A stretch of DNA of 64,000 nucleotides from Chloroflexi bacterium bin20 (GTDB lineage: Bacteria > Chloroflexota > Anaerolineae > Aggregatilineales > Phototrophicaceae), in assembly GCA_002238485.1 (NCBI GenBank), contig MPMG01000005.1, positions 62,001-126,000 of the forward strand, in the 5' to 3' direction. The notes beneath the pieces were generated by a model. The model was not told the origin of the DNA. It did not search any database and saw nothing but the letters and a program-made list of their open reading frames with translations. How positions within the stretch are numbered: position 1 is the first letter of the stretch; each line of letters starts with the position of its first letter. Shown here in pieces: positions 1 through 8,761 of this stretch. A program made the translations under genes and the position numbers.

Positions 1-90
1 GGCTTGCAACTTCCCCCTGACCTGTCGGGGGGATTGAGGGGGGTTAGGCTTGCAGCTTCCCCCTGACCTGTCGGGGGGATTGAGGGGGTA
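1..90. repeat. Two tandem copies of the G/C-rich palindromic repeat
   Basis: Two near-identical copies of about 50 bp, each with a CCCCCTGACCTGTCGGGGGG palindrome followed by ATTGAGGGGG. The same unit recurs at 31205, 42345, 47597, 51191, 53734 and 55895. It sits just beyond the stop codon of the FHA gene on the minus strand, where it could form a strong RNA hairpin. It continues to the window edge, so more copies may lie outside. Confidence 0.85.
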
Positions 91-92
91 AT

Positions 93-884
93 CTAACAAC
101 CTAGCCCCAGCGCAGCCACGATATCGTTAAGCACAGGCAGGTCGCACCACAGATTCAGCATATCGACCAGCACCAGGGCGATGCCGGCGAAACAGACGAA
201 GACCAGAACAAAGAACACGAAACAACCCAAAATCAACCAGGGCGAGGTACCGCTGCGTTCTTCGCGGGCGGCGTAGGGATCATAATCATAGGCGGGATAC
301 TGCTGGGGTGGCGGCGGCGTGGCATAACCGGGTTGTGGCGGAAAGGCGCCTGGCTGCTGGGGCGAAGCGGCGGGCTGCTCGGCTGGGGCGGCCGGCTGCT
401 GGGGCGGGGCGGTGGGCGCTTCGGGATAAGCGGCATACTCGGGCTGGGCGTAGGGCTCGGCGGGCGGCGGCGTAATGGCATCGCTGGGCGGCTGCAATCC
501 ATAACTCAAATGGGGACCGGGCGTGGGGGCATCGGCGGGTTCGGCGGGCAGCAAATCGCTCAACCTGGCTTGCTTGCGCACCTGTTCCAGCGCCAGCACA
601 ACCGTATCGCCCAAGCCGATCATGTCGCCGACTTGCACGGGCGTCACACCAGCGATGCGTTTGCCATTGACGAAAGTGCCATTGGTAGAGCCAAGATCTT
701 CCAGAGTCAGCCCATCGCCAGAACGTAACAGGCGCAAGTGACTTCGGCTGATTTCGCGGTCGTTGATGACGATGTCGTTGTTGATGCCACGCCCCAGCGT
801 AGTGGCGTCCGTGCCGATTTCGAAGCTCTGATTCGGCTGGGGTCCGCGCCGCACAACCAGGCGAAAGCTGTCATTCTGCTGCAT
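93..884 (-). CDS. FHA domain protein with C-terminal membrane anchor
   Basis: A 263-residue protein. Residues about 8-100 form a forkhead-associated domain with the usual landmarks: TLGRG near 29, then ISRSHLRLL and GSTNGTFVNGKRI. FHA domains bind phosphothreonine, so the protein is probably read by a Ser/Thr kinase pathway. Residues about 110-210 are a Pro/Ala/Gln-rich, low-complexity linker. One strongly hydrophobic helix follows (about 218-245), which should anchor the protein in the membrane with the FHA domain in the cytoplasm. The last residues contain several cysteines. The start ATG is at 884. The next gene on this strand, an M23 peptidase, ends 84 nt upstream, so the two could be co-transcribed. 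No kinase gene is visible in the window; the partner is unknown. Confidence 0.9.
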   Translation of the reverse strand: MQQNDSFRLVVRRGPQPNQSFEIGTDATTLGRGINNDIVINDREISRSHLRLLRSGDGLTLEDLGSTNGTFVNGKRIAGVTPVQVGDMIGLGDTVVLALEQVRKQARLSDLLPAEPADAPTPGPHLSYGLQPPSDAITPPPAEPYAQPEYAAYPEAPTAPPQQPAAPAEQPAASPQQPGAFPPQPGYATPPPPQQYPAYDYDPYAAREERSGTSPWLILGCFVFFVLVFVCFAGIALVLVDMLNLWCDLPVLNDIVAALGLGC

Positions 885-968
885 TGTTTCCTCCCCCCAA
901 ACTGCACCTGCCAGCTTCTGCGCGGGAATGGTCGCTGCGCCCAGTATAGCGCGTCCTGTTTACAAATG

Positions 969-1835
969 CTACAAATGCGAATGTACCTGCGGCAGCCATA
1001 GTTCCAGCAGCGCCAAGCCATTCACCCAGCGTCCTTGCCAGCGAACTTCCCAATGCAGATGGGGCGCGCTGCTGCGTCCGGTGTTGCCGCTGATGCCGAT
1101 TACCTGCCCGGCTGCCAGCTTCTGCCCCGCCTGCACTTGCAGCGCCGAAAAATGCGCGTAGCCGGTATACAGGCCCAGTCCGTGGTCGATCAACACATAG
1201 TTGCCGCGGATCTCCAGTTGTCCAGCGAATGCCACCCGGCCGGCCGCCATCGCTCGCACCGGCGTGCCTGTCGCCGCCTGTTGATCCCACCCGCTGTGCC
1301 GAGTCTGTATGCCGTCATTCAGCGCTCGGAAGCTGCCGAATGGAGAGGCCAGCGCGCTGGACAGGGGCAACTCAAAACCGGCCGCATCCCACAGCGGCAT
1401 ATTGCCAGAATTTGCGGTTAATTCTGTGATGGCTGCCAATTCTGCCGATTCTATCGCCGGATCGACCAAGCCTGCCGCCGCGCCTTGCAATACAAATCTC
1501 TCGAGAGTGTAATTGGCACGCCTAATGCGCACGGACCGCGCAAAGGTCACCGCCTCGGAATCCAGCTGCGCATGCACCATCAGCGGATAATCGCGAGGCG
1601 GCGCATCCATGTCGGCTGCCAGCAGCGCATACCAGCCGCCCTCGGCAGGAAAAAACGGGACGGGCTCGCCGCGCCAGTTTGCCTGCGCAGAACCAATCCC
1701 GCCCCCCAGCAAGCAGAGCACAGCAATTTCGCCCTGCCGCAGCGAAGAAAAATGCCAATCCAGCTGGACGCCCGCCGCAAATTGGCTGGATGCCGGGATA
1801 GGCCGTGGCGCTGGCTGGGGCTGGGGAAGTGACAT
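969..1835 (-). CDS. M23 family (LytM-like) metallopeptidase
   Basis: A 288-residue protein. The C-terminal third carries the M23 peptidase core: RHSGWDQ (first zinc His and Asp, about 180-186), a beta-rich stretch with YVLIDHGLGLYTGYAH, and the HLHWEVR motif (about 262-268) that supplies the remaining zinc ligand. M23 enzymes are zinc endopeptidases that cut peptidoglycan cross-bridges or act as envelope amidase activators. The first 160 residues look like one or two beta-sandwich domains. No clear signal peptide is seen: the N-terminus is Pro-rich rather than hydrophobic, so export is uncertain and an upstream start cannot be excluded. The ATG at 1835 has only a distant GGAG. It lies upstream of the FHA gene on the same strand. 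Confidence 0.88.
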   Translation of the reverse strand: MSLPQPQPAPRPIPASSQFAAGVQLDWHFSSLRQGEIAVLCLLGGGIGSAQANWRGEPVPFFPAEGGWYALLAADMDAPPRDYPLMVHAQLDSEAVTFARSVRIRRANYTLERFVLQGAAAGLVDPAIESAELAAITELTANSGNMPLWDAAGFELPLSSALASPFGSFRALNDGIQTRHSGWDQQAATGTPVRAMAAGRVAFAGQLEIRGNYVLIDHGLGLYTGYAHFSALQVQAGQKLAAGQVIGISGNTGRSSAPHLHWEVRWQGRWVNGLALLELWLPQVHSHL

Positions 1836-2094
1836 CGTTGGCGTGGCGCTCCGGTCGGTGAATAGGCGCCGATTAAAACACAGACAAGTTGCCTAGCGTA
1901 GGGGCGAGTCGACTCGTTACAGGTCAATCTCCGCAAATCTTTGCCCTAGTGCCTGTCATCATGCAGGCACTCTGGGGGGCGATCCACTGGGCCTCCCGCT
2001 GGATGCTGTCGCTGGCGGGAAGGTTAGAGGGGTTTCGAAGCGCGAGTGTGCTACACTAACCGCCTACCCAAACACAGCCAAGGAAACTGTCTTC
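1836..2094. other. Divergent intergenic region with hairpins and a GTAGGGGCGA repeat
   Basis: A 259-bp gap between divergent genes. It contains a copy of the GTAGGGGCGA-type repeat (1898-1920) with a perfect CGAGTCGACTCG palindrome, a 7-bp perfect hairpin (GTGCCTG 1949-1955 with CAGGCAC 1964-1970), and a CCCGC/GCGGG pair (1994-2020). A possible -10 element TACACT lies at about 2049. No gene is seen here. Promoters for both flanking genes must lie within it, but none is convincing. Confidence 0.55.
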
Positions 2095-3249
2095 ATGTCT
2101 AGCGCCCAAAATCGCCACATCCTGGATTATCTTCGCCAGCATCAGCAGCAGATGGTGAGCGATTTGCGCCGCTTCATCGAGCTGGAATCGCCGACCTCGC
2201 ACAAACCCGCGGTCGATGCCTTTGGCGCGGCGCTGGCTGAGGAATTGCGCGGGCTGGGCGGCGACCTCGAGATCATCCCCAAAGCCGAAGTTGGCGATGT
2301 GCTGCGGGCGCGCTGGAATCCTGGCGCTGGCGGCGTGGTCATCCTCAGCCACATGGACACGGTTTGGGATGTCGGCACGGTGGCGGGCAGACCCACGCGA
2401 ATTGATGGCGACCGCATCTATGGAGTTGGCTCCATGGACATGAAAGGCGGCATTGTCATTGCGCTATGGGCATTGCGGGCGCTGCGCGAACTGGAGCTTT
2501 TTCCCACGCAGCCCATCACCTACCTGCTCAACTCGGACGAAGAAACGGGCAGCCGTCATTCCAGCGCGGAGATCGAAGCCGAGGCGCTGGCGCACGATGT
2601 CGTCTTTGTGACCGAGCCGCCGCAAGATGGCAAGTACAAGACGCAGCGCAAGGGCGTCAGCCACTATACGCTCACCGCTATGGGCCGGGCGGCGCATTCG
2701 GGCGCCGATCATGCGCGTGGGATCAACGCGATCGAAGAGCTTTCGCATCAAGTGCTGGCGGTGCAAGCCATGACCGATTACAGCATCGGCACGACAGCCA
2801 ATGTCGGCGTCATCAGCGGTGGCACGCGCCCCAATGTTGTGCCAGCCGAAGCCAGCTGCCAGATCAATGTGCGAGCGACCTCACGCGTCAAGCAAAATGC
2901 AATCCACGAACAGATCATGGGCTTGCAGGCGCGCCATCCTGAAGCCAAGCTGTTGATTGAAGGCGGGGTGGGTGTGCCGCCAATGGAACGCACTGCCCAG
3001 ATCGCCGCGCTTTTCAAACGAGCGCAGACACTCGCGGAGGAAATGGGCATCGCCCTGGACGAAGGCAGCACCGGTGGCGGCAGCGATGGCAACAAGACAG
3101 CCGCGCTGGGCGTGCCGACCCTGGATGGCATGGGCATTGTCGGCGATGGCGGGCATGCCATCAATGAATATGGCGAAGTCTCGTCCTTGTCCGAACGCGC
3201 CGCCATCATGGCAGCCATGCTGCGAGAACGGCACGAGGCGCTCGCCTGA
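2095..3249 (+). CDS. M20 family metallopeptidase (CPG2/ArgE-like)
   Basis: A 384-residue zinc peptidase of the M20 family, similar to glutamate carboxypeptidase and acetylornithine deacetylase. Visible motifs in order: SHMDTVWD (zinc His, about 83-90), GVGSMDMKGG (bridging Asp, about 109-118), LNSDEETGS (catalytic Glu pair, about 145), VTEPP (about 173), a dimerisation-lid region with AAHSGADHARGINAI, and GGSDGN near 330. The complete motif set suggests an active cytoplasmic carboxypeptidase or deacylase; the substrate cannot be read from sequence. Start ATG at 2095 is preceded by AAGGAAA. The next gene, an aminotransferase, begins 33 nt downstream, so the pair is probably an operon that releases an amino acid and then transaminates it (inference). 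Confidence 0.92.
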   Translation: MSSAQNRHILDYLRQHQQQMVSDLRRFIELESPTSHKPAVDAFGAALAEELRGLGGDLEIIPKAEVGDVLRARWNPGAGGVVILSHMDTVWDVGTVAGRPTRIDGDRIYGVGSMDMKGGIVIALWALRALRELELFPTQPITYLLNSDEETGSRHSSAEIEAEALAHDVVFVTEPPQDGKYKTQRKGVSHYTLTAMGRAAHSGADHARGINAIEELSHQVLAVQAMTDYSIGTTANVGVISGGTRPNVVPAEASCQINVRATSRVKQNAIHEQIMGLQARHPEAKLLIEGGVGVPPMERTAQIAALFKRAQTLAEEMGIALDEGSTGGGSDGNKTAALGVPTLDGMGIVGDGGHAINEYGEVSSLSERAAIMAAMLRERHEALA

Positions 3250-3281
3250 ATGACCCAATCCCTCAGCGAGGAAACATCACG

Positions 3282-4403
3282 ATGAACTACCCGCCTTTTG
3301 AAATTGAGCAATTCTTCCGCCAGTACGAATTCAGTTCGCCCTTTCAGCTCAGCGCGTCGGATTGTGAACCGCTGACGCTGCCCGAGCTGTTGGAATACGC
3401 CAGCCCCGCGCGCCGCCAGCAATTCGAGACCCTGTGGCTGGGCTATACCGAGTCGCAGGGACATCCTGAACTGCTCGCTGCCATCGCTGGCATGCACGAG
3501 GACATCGAGCCGCGGCAGGTGCTGGAAGTCGTGCCAGAAGAAGGCATCTTCTTGGCTATGAACGCGCTGCTGGAAGCCGGCGACCATGTGGTTGCCATCT
3601 ATCCCGCCTTTCAGTCGCTTTATGAAATCGCCCGCACGAAAGGATGTGAGCTCTCGTATTGGCAGCCACAGCGCACAGACGATGGTTGGTCATTCGATGT
3701 CGATGAACTGGTGGCGCTCATCCGCCCCGATACGCGCATGCTCATCATCAACTTCCCGCACAATCCCACCGGCTGCCTGCCCAGCCATGCCGACTTCGCG
3801 CGCATCATCGAGCTGGCTCGCGCGCGCGGACTGCTGCTGTTTTCGGACGAGATATACCGATTTGCCGAGCACGACCCGGCGGCGCGTCTGCCCTCGGCTT
3901 GCGAAGTCTATGAAAAAGCCATCGTGCTGGGCGGACTGTCCAAGTGCTTTGGCACACCCGGCTTGCGGGCTGGCTGGCTTATTTCGCGGGACGAGCAGCT
4001 GCTGCACGAATGCCAGGAGCTCAAGAGCTATACGACCATCTGCGCGAGCGCTCCTGGCGAGATCCTGGCGATCATCGCGCTGGAGAATTGGCAGGCTCTG
4101 GCGGCGCGCGCCATCGACATCGTCCAGCAGAACATCGCCGGCGCACAGCGATTCTTCGGGCGCTATCCAGACTTGTTTTGGGTCAGCTATCCGCGCTGTG
4201 GCACGATCTCGCTGGCCGAGCTAAAAGCCGATATGCCGGTCAGCGAATTCGCCGAAGCGATCGTGGGCGAACAAGGCGTGATGGTGCTGCCGGGCAATAT
4301 CATGCAATTCGCCGGCAATTATTTCCGCCTGGGTTTTGGTCGGCGCAGCCTTCCCCAGGCCTTTGAGCCATTTGAACAATTCATTCACGACCATTGGCTC
4401 TAG
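3282..4403 (+). CDS. PLP-dependent aminotransferase, class I/II
   Basis: A 373-residue fold-type I aminotransferase. The cofactor-site motifs are visible: NFPHNPTGCLP (about 165-175), SDEIYR (about 190-195), and GGLSKCFGTPGLRAGWL with the Schiff-base lysine (about 215-231). The substrate arginine is probably in the FRLGFGRR segment near the C-terminus. Length is slightly short of a typical AspC-type enzyme (about 390). The gene follows the M20 peptidase by 33 nt, with a GAGGAAAC sequence ahead of the ATG. Substrate is unknown. It ends at an intergenic repeat. Confidence 0.92.
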   Translation: MNYPPFEIEQFFRQYEFSSPFQLSASDCEPLTLPELLEYASPARRQQFETLWLGYTESQGHPELLAAIAGMHEDIEPRQVLEVVPEEGIFLAMNALLEAGDHVVAIYPAFQSLYEIARTKGCELSYWQPQRTDDGWSFDVDELVALIRPDTRMLIINFPHNPTGCLPSHADFARIIELARARGLLLFSDEIYRFAEHDPAARLPSACEVYEKAIVLGGLSKCFGTPGLRAGWLISRDEQLLHECQELKSYTTICASAPGEILAIIALENWQALAARAIDIVQQNIAGAQRFFGRYPDLFWVSYPRCGTISLAELKADMPVSEFAEAIVGEQGVMVLPGNIMQFAGNYFRLGFGRRSLPQAFEPFEQFIHDHWL

Positions 4404-4506
4404 GGCGTTTATTGGGGGGACTTGTGTGGGTTGGCGGGCGACCCAATGGATCGCCCCTATCACGCCCTCTTCTGGAAGACCGAGAGGGTAGAAAAAGCGC
4501 CCGACC
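4404..4506. repeat. Intergenic repeat between convergent genes
   Basis: Contains a copy of the GGGCGACCCAATGGATCGCCCC palindrome (about 4436-4457) plus a second pairable stretch (CCCTCTTCTGG...GAGAGGG). It lies between two convergent genes, where it could terminate both. The repeat family recurs at 1898, 17831, 31275, 38449, 40142, 44206 and 47634. Confidence 0.7.
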
Positions 4507-5811
4507 CTACTCCGACAAGACGCGCTCTGCCTGGACGATGAAGCGGTCGACCATGTCATCCAGCGCGAAGAGTTCTTGCCCAATCAAGAATGTATGCACC
4601 TTGTTGTTGAAGTTCTCGTGCCAATGCCCGGGTATGGCGTCTTTGCCATAAACCGCGCCCCAGATGCTGCCAGCCGTTGCGGCCGTGCAGTCATTGTCCA
4701 AGCCCATCGCCACCGTCTCGCCGATGACCTTGCTGTAATCTTCGCCGCCGATGGTCAATCCCCAGATCGTCAGCACGGCATTGTTGATGGCGTGGACCTT
4801 GTGCATGCCGGGGTAGCGGGCATCGACAGCAGCGCGGGCATCGCGATAGTTTTTGATTTTAGGCGCTTCGTCCAGTGACCAGCGGACTTCTTGCGCCAGG
4901 TAACAATCGGCGGGGATCTCTTCCAAACCAATGCGCAGCGCCTCGAGCGGATCATCCACAGCGAAGGCGGCTGCAATGGCTGCCGAGAAATACATCGCCC
5001 CATAGATGCCATTGCGTCGGTGGCTGACATAGGCATCGCGATGGGCAAATTCCGCCGCTTTTTCTGGGTAGCCGGGGGCAGCGTATCCCCAGGGGTCAGA
5101 GCGAATGTCCGCGCCGATATACTGCACGCAGGGATTATCGACATCAGCCGCTTGCAGCGCTGGCATGCCCTTGCGCAAGTTGTCCAGCGCGATCCCCTCG
5201 GCTGTGAAGGCGAATGGCAAGTACTTGACCCAAGCCGCTCCCAGATCGTCGGTGGTGAAATCGAGCCCATATTCTTCCAGGATGAGCAGGCCCAACTGCG
5301 TGTAATTGATGTCGTCGTCGGTGGGCACGCCGTCCATTTTGGCGGGCGTGAAGTCTTCGCGCAGGCTGGTCTGGTATTTGTGTTCGTGCGGCTGCTCGGC
5401 CTGGCTCCAATAATCCACCAGCGGGTAGCTGTCGCCCAGGTAGGCTGCCCAACGTTCCATGCGCCCGACATCCCAGCCTTCCACGATTGACCCCAAGGTG
5501 CAGCCAGCGCAGCGCCCCAGCAGCGCGCCTTCCAGCCGATCGCGGAAGTCATCAGCCAGGGACGACCACATGCGCCGCGCCCCGGCCGGACGCAATGCCT
5601 GGATCTCGCCCAGGTCATCGGGTTCGGCTTGCGCCAGCATCTCGTCATCGGGCAGGGCGATCAGCTCGTCCAGTTTTTGCTGCAGCGCCGCCTGGATTTC
5701 CGCCATTTTCTCGGCGACGCCTTCTGCCCCATATTCGGTTTTTAGCATGGCATAGCGGGTGAGGGTTTGATCCCAGCCCGAAACAGCCTCGGGATAGTCG
5801 AAGAGTTGCAT
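4507..5811 (-). CDS. ADP-ribosylglycohydrolase family protein
   Basis: About 434 residues. The fold is recognised from GALLGRCAGCTLGSIVEG (start of the helical domain, about 97-115), PTDDDINYTQLGLLILEEYG (the acidic metal cluster) and a C-terminal GLDNDCTAATAGSIWGAV (second acidic cluster). These acidic residues bind two Mg ions in ADP-ribosylglycohydrolases, which remove ADP-ribose from proteins, dinitrogenase reductase or small molecules. The start at 5811 is chosen because GAAGGAG lies 8 nt upstream; an ATG at 5841 lacks such a site. The protein has an unusually long N-terminal segment of about 90 residues. It is last in the nine-gene minus-strand operon, so a role in hydrolysing a sugar or nucleoside conjugate is possible but unproven. 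Confidence 0.88.
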   Translation of the reverse strand: MQLFDYPEAVSGWDQTLTRYAMLKTEYGAEGVAEKMAEIQAALQQKLDELIALPDDEMLAQAEPDDLGEIQALRPAGARRMWSSLADDFRDRLEGALLGRCAGCTLGSIVEGWDVGRMERWAAYLGDSYPLVDYWSQAEQPHEHKYQTSLREDFTPAKMDGVPTDDDINYTQLGLLILEEYGLDFTTDDLGAAWVKYLPFAFTAEGIALDNLRKGMPALQAADVDNPCVQYIGADIRSDPWGYAAPGYPEKAAEFAHRDAYVSHRRNGIYGAMYFSAAIAAAFAVDDPLEALRIGLEEIPADCYLAQEVRWSLDEAPKIKNYRDARAAVDARYPGMHKVHAINNAVLTIWGLTIGGEDYSKVIGETVAMGLDNDCTAATAGSIWGAVYGKDAIPGHWHENFNNKVHTFLIGQELFALDDMVDRFIVQAERVLSE

Positions 5812-5847
5812 GATTTTCTCCTTCAATACCTGATTATTCATTGTCGG

Positions 5848-6825
5848 TTATACGATTCCAAACAGCTTCTGCGCATTCTCGCCGAGGATCTTGCGCATTT
5901 CTGCCTCGCTGCATGCTATTGTCCGCGCGTAATCCAGCATGACATCCATGCTGACCCAGGGATGATCGCTGCCAAAGAGAAGACGATCTGCCCCGGCGAA
6001 GTCCAGCGCATATTGCAGCGCCAGCGCATCGGGCGAAACAGTGTCCAGATAGACGCGCCGATAAGTCTCGCGCGGCGACTGCGTGATATGCTCGCGTCCG
6101 CGGCGTTTGACTTCGGTCTGCTCGATGACGCGCCCCATCACATAGGGCAAGACTCCACCAGCGTGTGGATGTACCACAATCAACCGCGGATGCCGTTCCA
6201 TTGCGCCGCCCAATATCAGCCGCAGCATGGCGATGGACGTATCGACCATGAAGCCAAACATGGGGATCATGCTGTGTGCTTGGATGGCGCCTCCCCAGGT
6301 CGGCACACTGGGATGCAGCACCAGCGGCACACCCAACGCGGCGCATTCGGCATACAGCGGCTCGAAGCGCGAGTCATCCAGCGGCCTGCCATTGATGTGC
6401 GAAGGGGTAAAAACACCCCGTAAACCCAGTTCGTGAACAGCACGGCGCAACTCGTCAATCGCAGCCGGCACATCATTCAGCGGCAACGAGGCGATACCGG
6501 CAAAACGCTGGGGATGACGGGCGCAAAGCTCGGCGATGGCATCGTTGCAGAGGCGCGCGCCAGGCACAGCCAGTTCCTCATCCAGCAGGTCGGGGTTGGG
6601 GATGTTGACGCTGAGCAGGCTGATATCCACGCCGCAGCGGTCCATGTCCGCCAACTTGCGCGCCGGGCTGTAATCGTCCAGCGACAGGCGGAAGCGCTGC
6701 GTGCCATAGTCGATCAGGTAGGCGCCATCGCCGCCCGTACTGCGCAGGCTGCCGCGATTTTTCAGCAGCAGCTCGGCATATTCTCGTGGGAAGATGTGGC
6801 TTTGACAATCCATGACGAGGCTCAT
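5848..6825 (-). CDS. Amidohydrolase family protein (ACMSD-like TIM barrel)
   Basis: About 325 residues of the amidohydrolase-2 family. The C-terminal LFGSDHPW segment (about 278-285) carries the conserved Asp-His, and IVVHPHAGG (about 205) a metal-site His. The N-terminal metal motif, normally HxH, reads DCQSHIFP, so the first His is Gln. This may be a subfamily trait rather than inactivation. Start ATG at 6825 overlaps the TGA of the upstream oxidoreductase gene (ATGA). Members hydrolyse lactones, decarboxylate or hydrate ring-opened acids; a lactonase or hydratase role in sugar-acid breakdown fits the operon but is inference. Confidence 0.87.
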   Translation of the reverse strand: MSLVMDCQSHIFPREYAELLLKNRGSLRSTGGDGAYLIDYGTQRFRLSLDDYSPARKLADMDRCGVDISLLSVNIPNPDLLDEELAVPGARLCNDAIAELCARHPQRFAGIASLPLNDVPAAIDELRRAVHELGLRGVFTPSHINGRPLDDSRFEPLYAECAALGVPLVLHPSVPTWGGAIQAHSMIPMFGFMVDTSIAMLRLILGGAMERHPRLIVVHPHAGGVLPYVMGRVIEQTEVKRRGREHITQSPRETYRRVYLDTVSPDALALQYALDFAGADRLLFGSDHPWVSMDVMLDYARTIACSEAEMRKILGENAQKLFGIV

Positions 6826-7871
6826 GAGACACTCTCTTGACGCAGCGGATCGGCGATTTCGACAAAGGCGCCACTGGCAAGCGACTCGATAGCAGCCTGG
6901 ATGACCGCCAGCACAGTCAGGTTGTTGCGGCCGCTGAAGTGTGGCTCTGCGCCGCCGCACAGGTAATCATGCCAGCGATCGAAGAAAAGCGACCAGGGCT
7001 GGGTGGGCGCTCGCCCTCGGTCGAGGTCAATTTCTGAGAACGATTCGCCGCGCCGGGCAAATTCATAGGTCATCTGATTCTTTGACATGTGCAAGCCGCG
7101 GCAGCGCAATACGCCCCGCGACCCCTCCAGCCGCATCTCATAACAATCCGACTGCGATGAATAGCCAGCATGGTAGAGCAAGCGTGCGCCGCCCCGGCAG
7201 CGCAGCACCGCGTTGATCATGCAGGCGCTGTCATACGCCGACCAACTGGGCATGAAGCCATCGCAGACGATGGACTCTGGCACGAGCGTCGGCAAGACTC
7301 CAAACAGGCAGTCCAGATGGTGGCAGGTCATCTCCCACAGCACCGGCTGCTCGAATCCCGCCAGGTTTTTGGCTTGATGGCGCGGCTTGGCGTTGAAGAA
7401 GAAGATCTGCTCAATGCTGCCCAGCTCGCCGGCGGCAACGAATTCGGCGACAACCTGATAATGGCGGAAGTAGCGCATCTGCTGCCCGACGCAGAGCCGC
7501 AGGTCGTTCTCCGCCGCCAAATCGACCAGCGCGCAGGAGTCGGCATAGTTGTTGGTCAGCGGTTTTGCGACCAGGGGCGAGAGTCCCGCGAGCAGCGCCG
7601 CTTTTGCCTGGCTGTGATGCAGCTCGGATGGCGTATTGATGAGCGCGACATCGGCATTCGTCTGCTGGATGGCCGCGTCCAGATCGCTGAAGAGCGCCGA
7701 TTCCGACAAGCCATACTCGTCCGCCGCGCGTTGCAAAGCCGCTGGGTTGATGTCGACCACCGCCGCGATGTCGTGCCAGGGCTTCTGCGCCAGCGACCGC
7801 AGCATCGAGCGAGTTACACCGCCCACGCCCACAATGATGGAGCGAATTGACTCTGCTGCTGCATCTCTCAT
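6822..7871 (-). CDS. Gfo/Idh/MocA family oxidoreductase
   Basis: A 349-residue NAD(P)-dependent sugar dehydrogenase-like protein. The N-terminal Rossmann fold starts IIVGVGGVTRSMLRSL, with INTPSELHHSQAKAALLAG and the LVAKPLTNN motif (EKP-type lysine, about 103) typical of the family. The C-terminal half is the substrate-binding sheet and includes EMTCHHLDCLFG near 215. The family oxidises or epimerises sugars, inositols and sugar acids. The gene overlaps the amidohydrolase by 4 nt and follows the isomerase-like gene by 26 nt, so the three are surely co-transcribed. Confidence 0.9.
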   Translation of the reverse strand: MRDAAAESIRSIIVGVGGVTRSMLRSLAQKPWHDIAAVVDINPAALQRAADEYGLSESALFSDLDAAIQQTNADVALINTPSELHHSQAKAALLAGLSPLVAKPLTNNYADSCALVDLAAENDLRLCVGQQMRYFRHYQVVAEFVAAGELGSIEQIFFFNAKPRHQAKNLAGFEQPVLWEMTCHHLDCLFGVLPTLVPESIVCDGFMPSWSAYDSACMINAVLRCRGGARLLYHAGYSSQSDCYEMRLEGSRGVLRCRGLHMSKNQMTYEFARRGESFSEIDLDRGRAPTQPWSLFFDRWHDYLCGGAEPHFSGRNNLTVLAVIQAAIESLASGAFVEIADPLRQESVS

Positions 7872-7897
7872 TCTACTCTCCTGATTGTTGCGCTCTG

Positions 7898-8686
7898 CTA
7901 GCCTGCGAGGAGCGCCAGCAACTGTCCATGATTGTTGCGCACGGCATTTTTGCGGTCATTCCACTGATGCGGCTCCAACGTGTAATAGCCGGCGTAGCCA
8001 TCTGCCTGCAGCGCCCGCACTTGCGCCGCCATATCGACAAGGCCATCGTCGATAGCCACCACACCCTGTTCCTGCGACCAGTTCTTGAAGTGCACGGCAA
8101 CCAGCGCATCCCGCACTTGCTGATAACCATCGGGAAATGCCAGTTCGCCGGACTGGGCGGCGTTGCAGGGGTCCCACACGATGCCCAGGCCTAGCTCGCG
8201 CGCGATCTCCGCCAGGTTTGCGCCCGTGTCGCTGTAGATGCTGGAGGCATTTTCCAGCAGCACCTCGATGCCTTCGCGAGCGCAGAGTTCAACAGCGCGC
8301 CCCAGGTGCTCATAGATCTCGGCGGGGATGGCTTCGTCACGATCCCTGCGGCGGAAGGTGAATAGTGTCATGCGCCGCAGCCCCAGGCGCTCCATCAGGC
8401 GGAATGCCAATGGCAGGTCGTGGTCGAAGGTGCGGGCGATGACATCGGCATCCAGCGGACCCTTGAAAAAGCCAGGGCTGACGCCGATCAACTCCAGCTC
8501 GTGGCGAGCGACCGTCTCGGCGACTTCTTCTATGGCGCGCTGTGTAACATGCGGGAAGCGACCGCCTTCCAGCTTGCGCAATTCATAGGCGCGAATGCCC
8601 AGCGGGATGCAAAAGTTGACCGCCTCGGCGAATGAGTCGTCGGCTTCGTCGCTGATTATGGCGATTCGCTCTCTCCAGTTTGTCAT
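7898..8686 (-). CDS. Sugar phosphate isomerase/epimerase-like TIM barrel
   Basis: About 262 residues of the xylose-isomerase-like (AP endonuclease 2) superfamily. Recognisable elements are EGIEVLLENASSIYSDTG (metal Glu, about 145), LGIVWDPCNAAQSGE (metal Asp, about 172) and YTLEPHQWN near the C-terminus. Start ATG at 8686 is chosen because AGGAGG precedes it by 6 nt; a longer start would add ten residues. Such proteins isomerise or epimerise sugars and inositol intermediates with a divalent metal. It sits between the PcRGLX-like and oxidoreductase genes. Confidence 0.87.
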   Translation of the reverse strand: MTNWRERIAIISDEADDSFAEAVNFCIPLGIRAYELRKLEGGRFPHVTQRAIEEVAETVARHELELIGVSPGFFKGPLDADVIARTFDHDLPLAFRLMERLGLRRMTLFTFRRRDRDEAIPAEIYEHLGRAVELCAREGIEVLLENASSIYSDTGANLAEIARELGLGIVWDPCNAAQSGELAFPDGYQQVRDALVAVHFKNWSQEQGVVAIDDGLVDMAAQVRALQADGYAGYYTLEPHQWNDRKNAVRNNHGQLLALLAG

Positions 8687-8761
8687 GTCGCGCCTCCTGA
8701 AAGCCTGTCCAGCCATCTATTGTAACTGTCCTGGACCAAGCTCACCCCATCTGACTCATCC

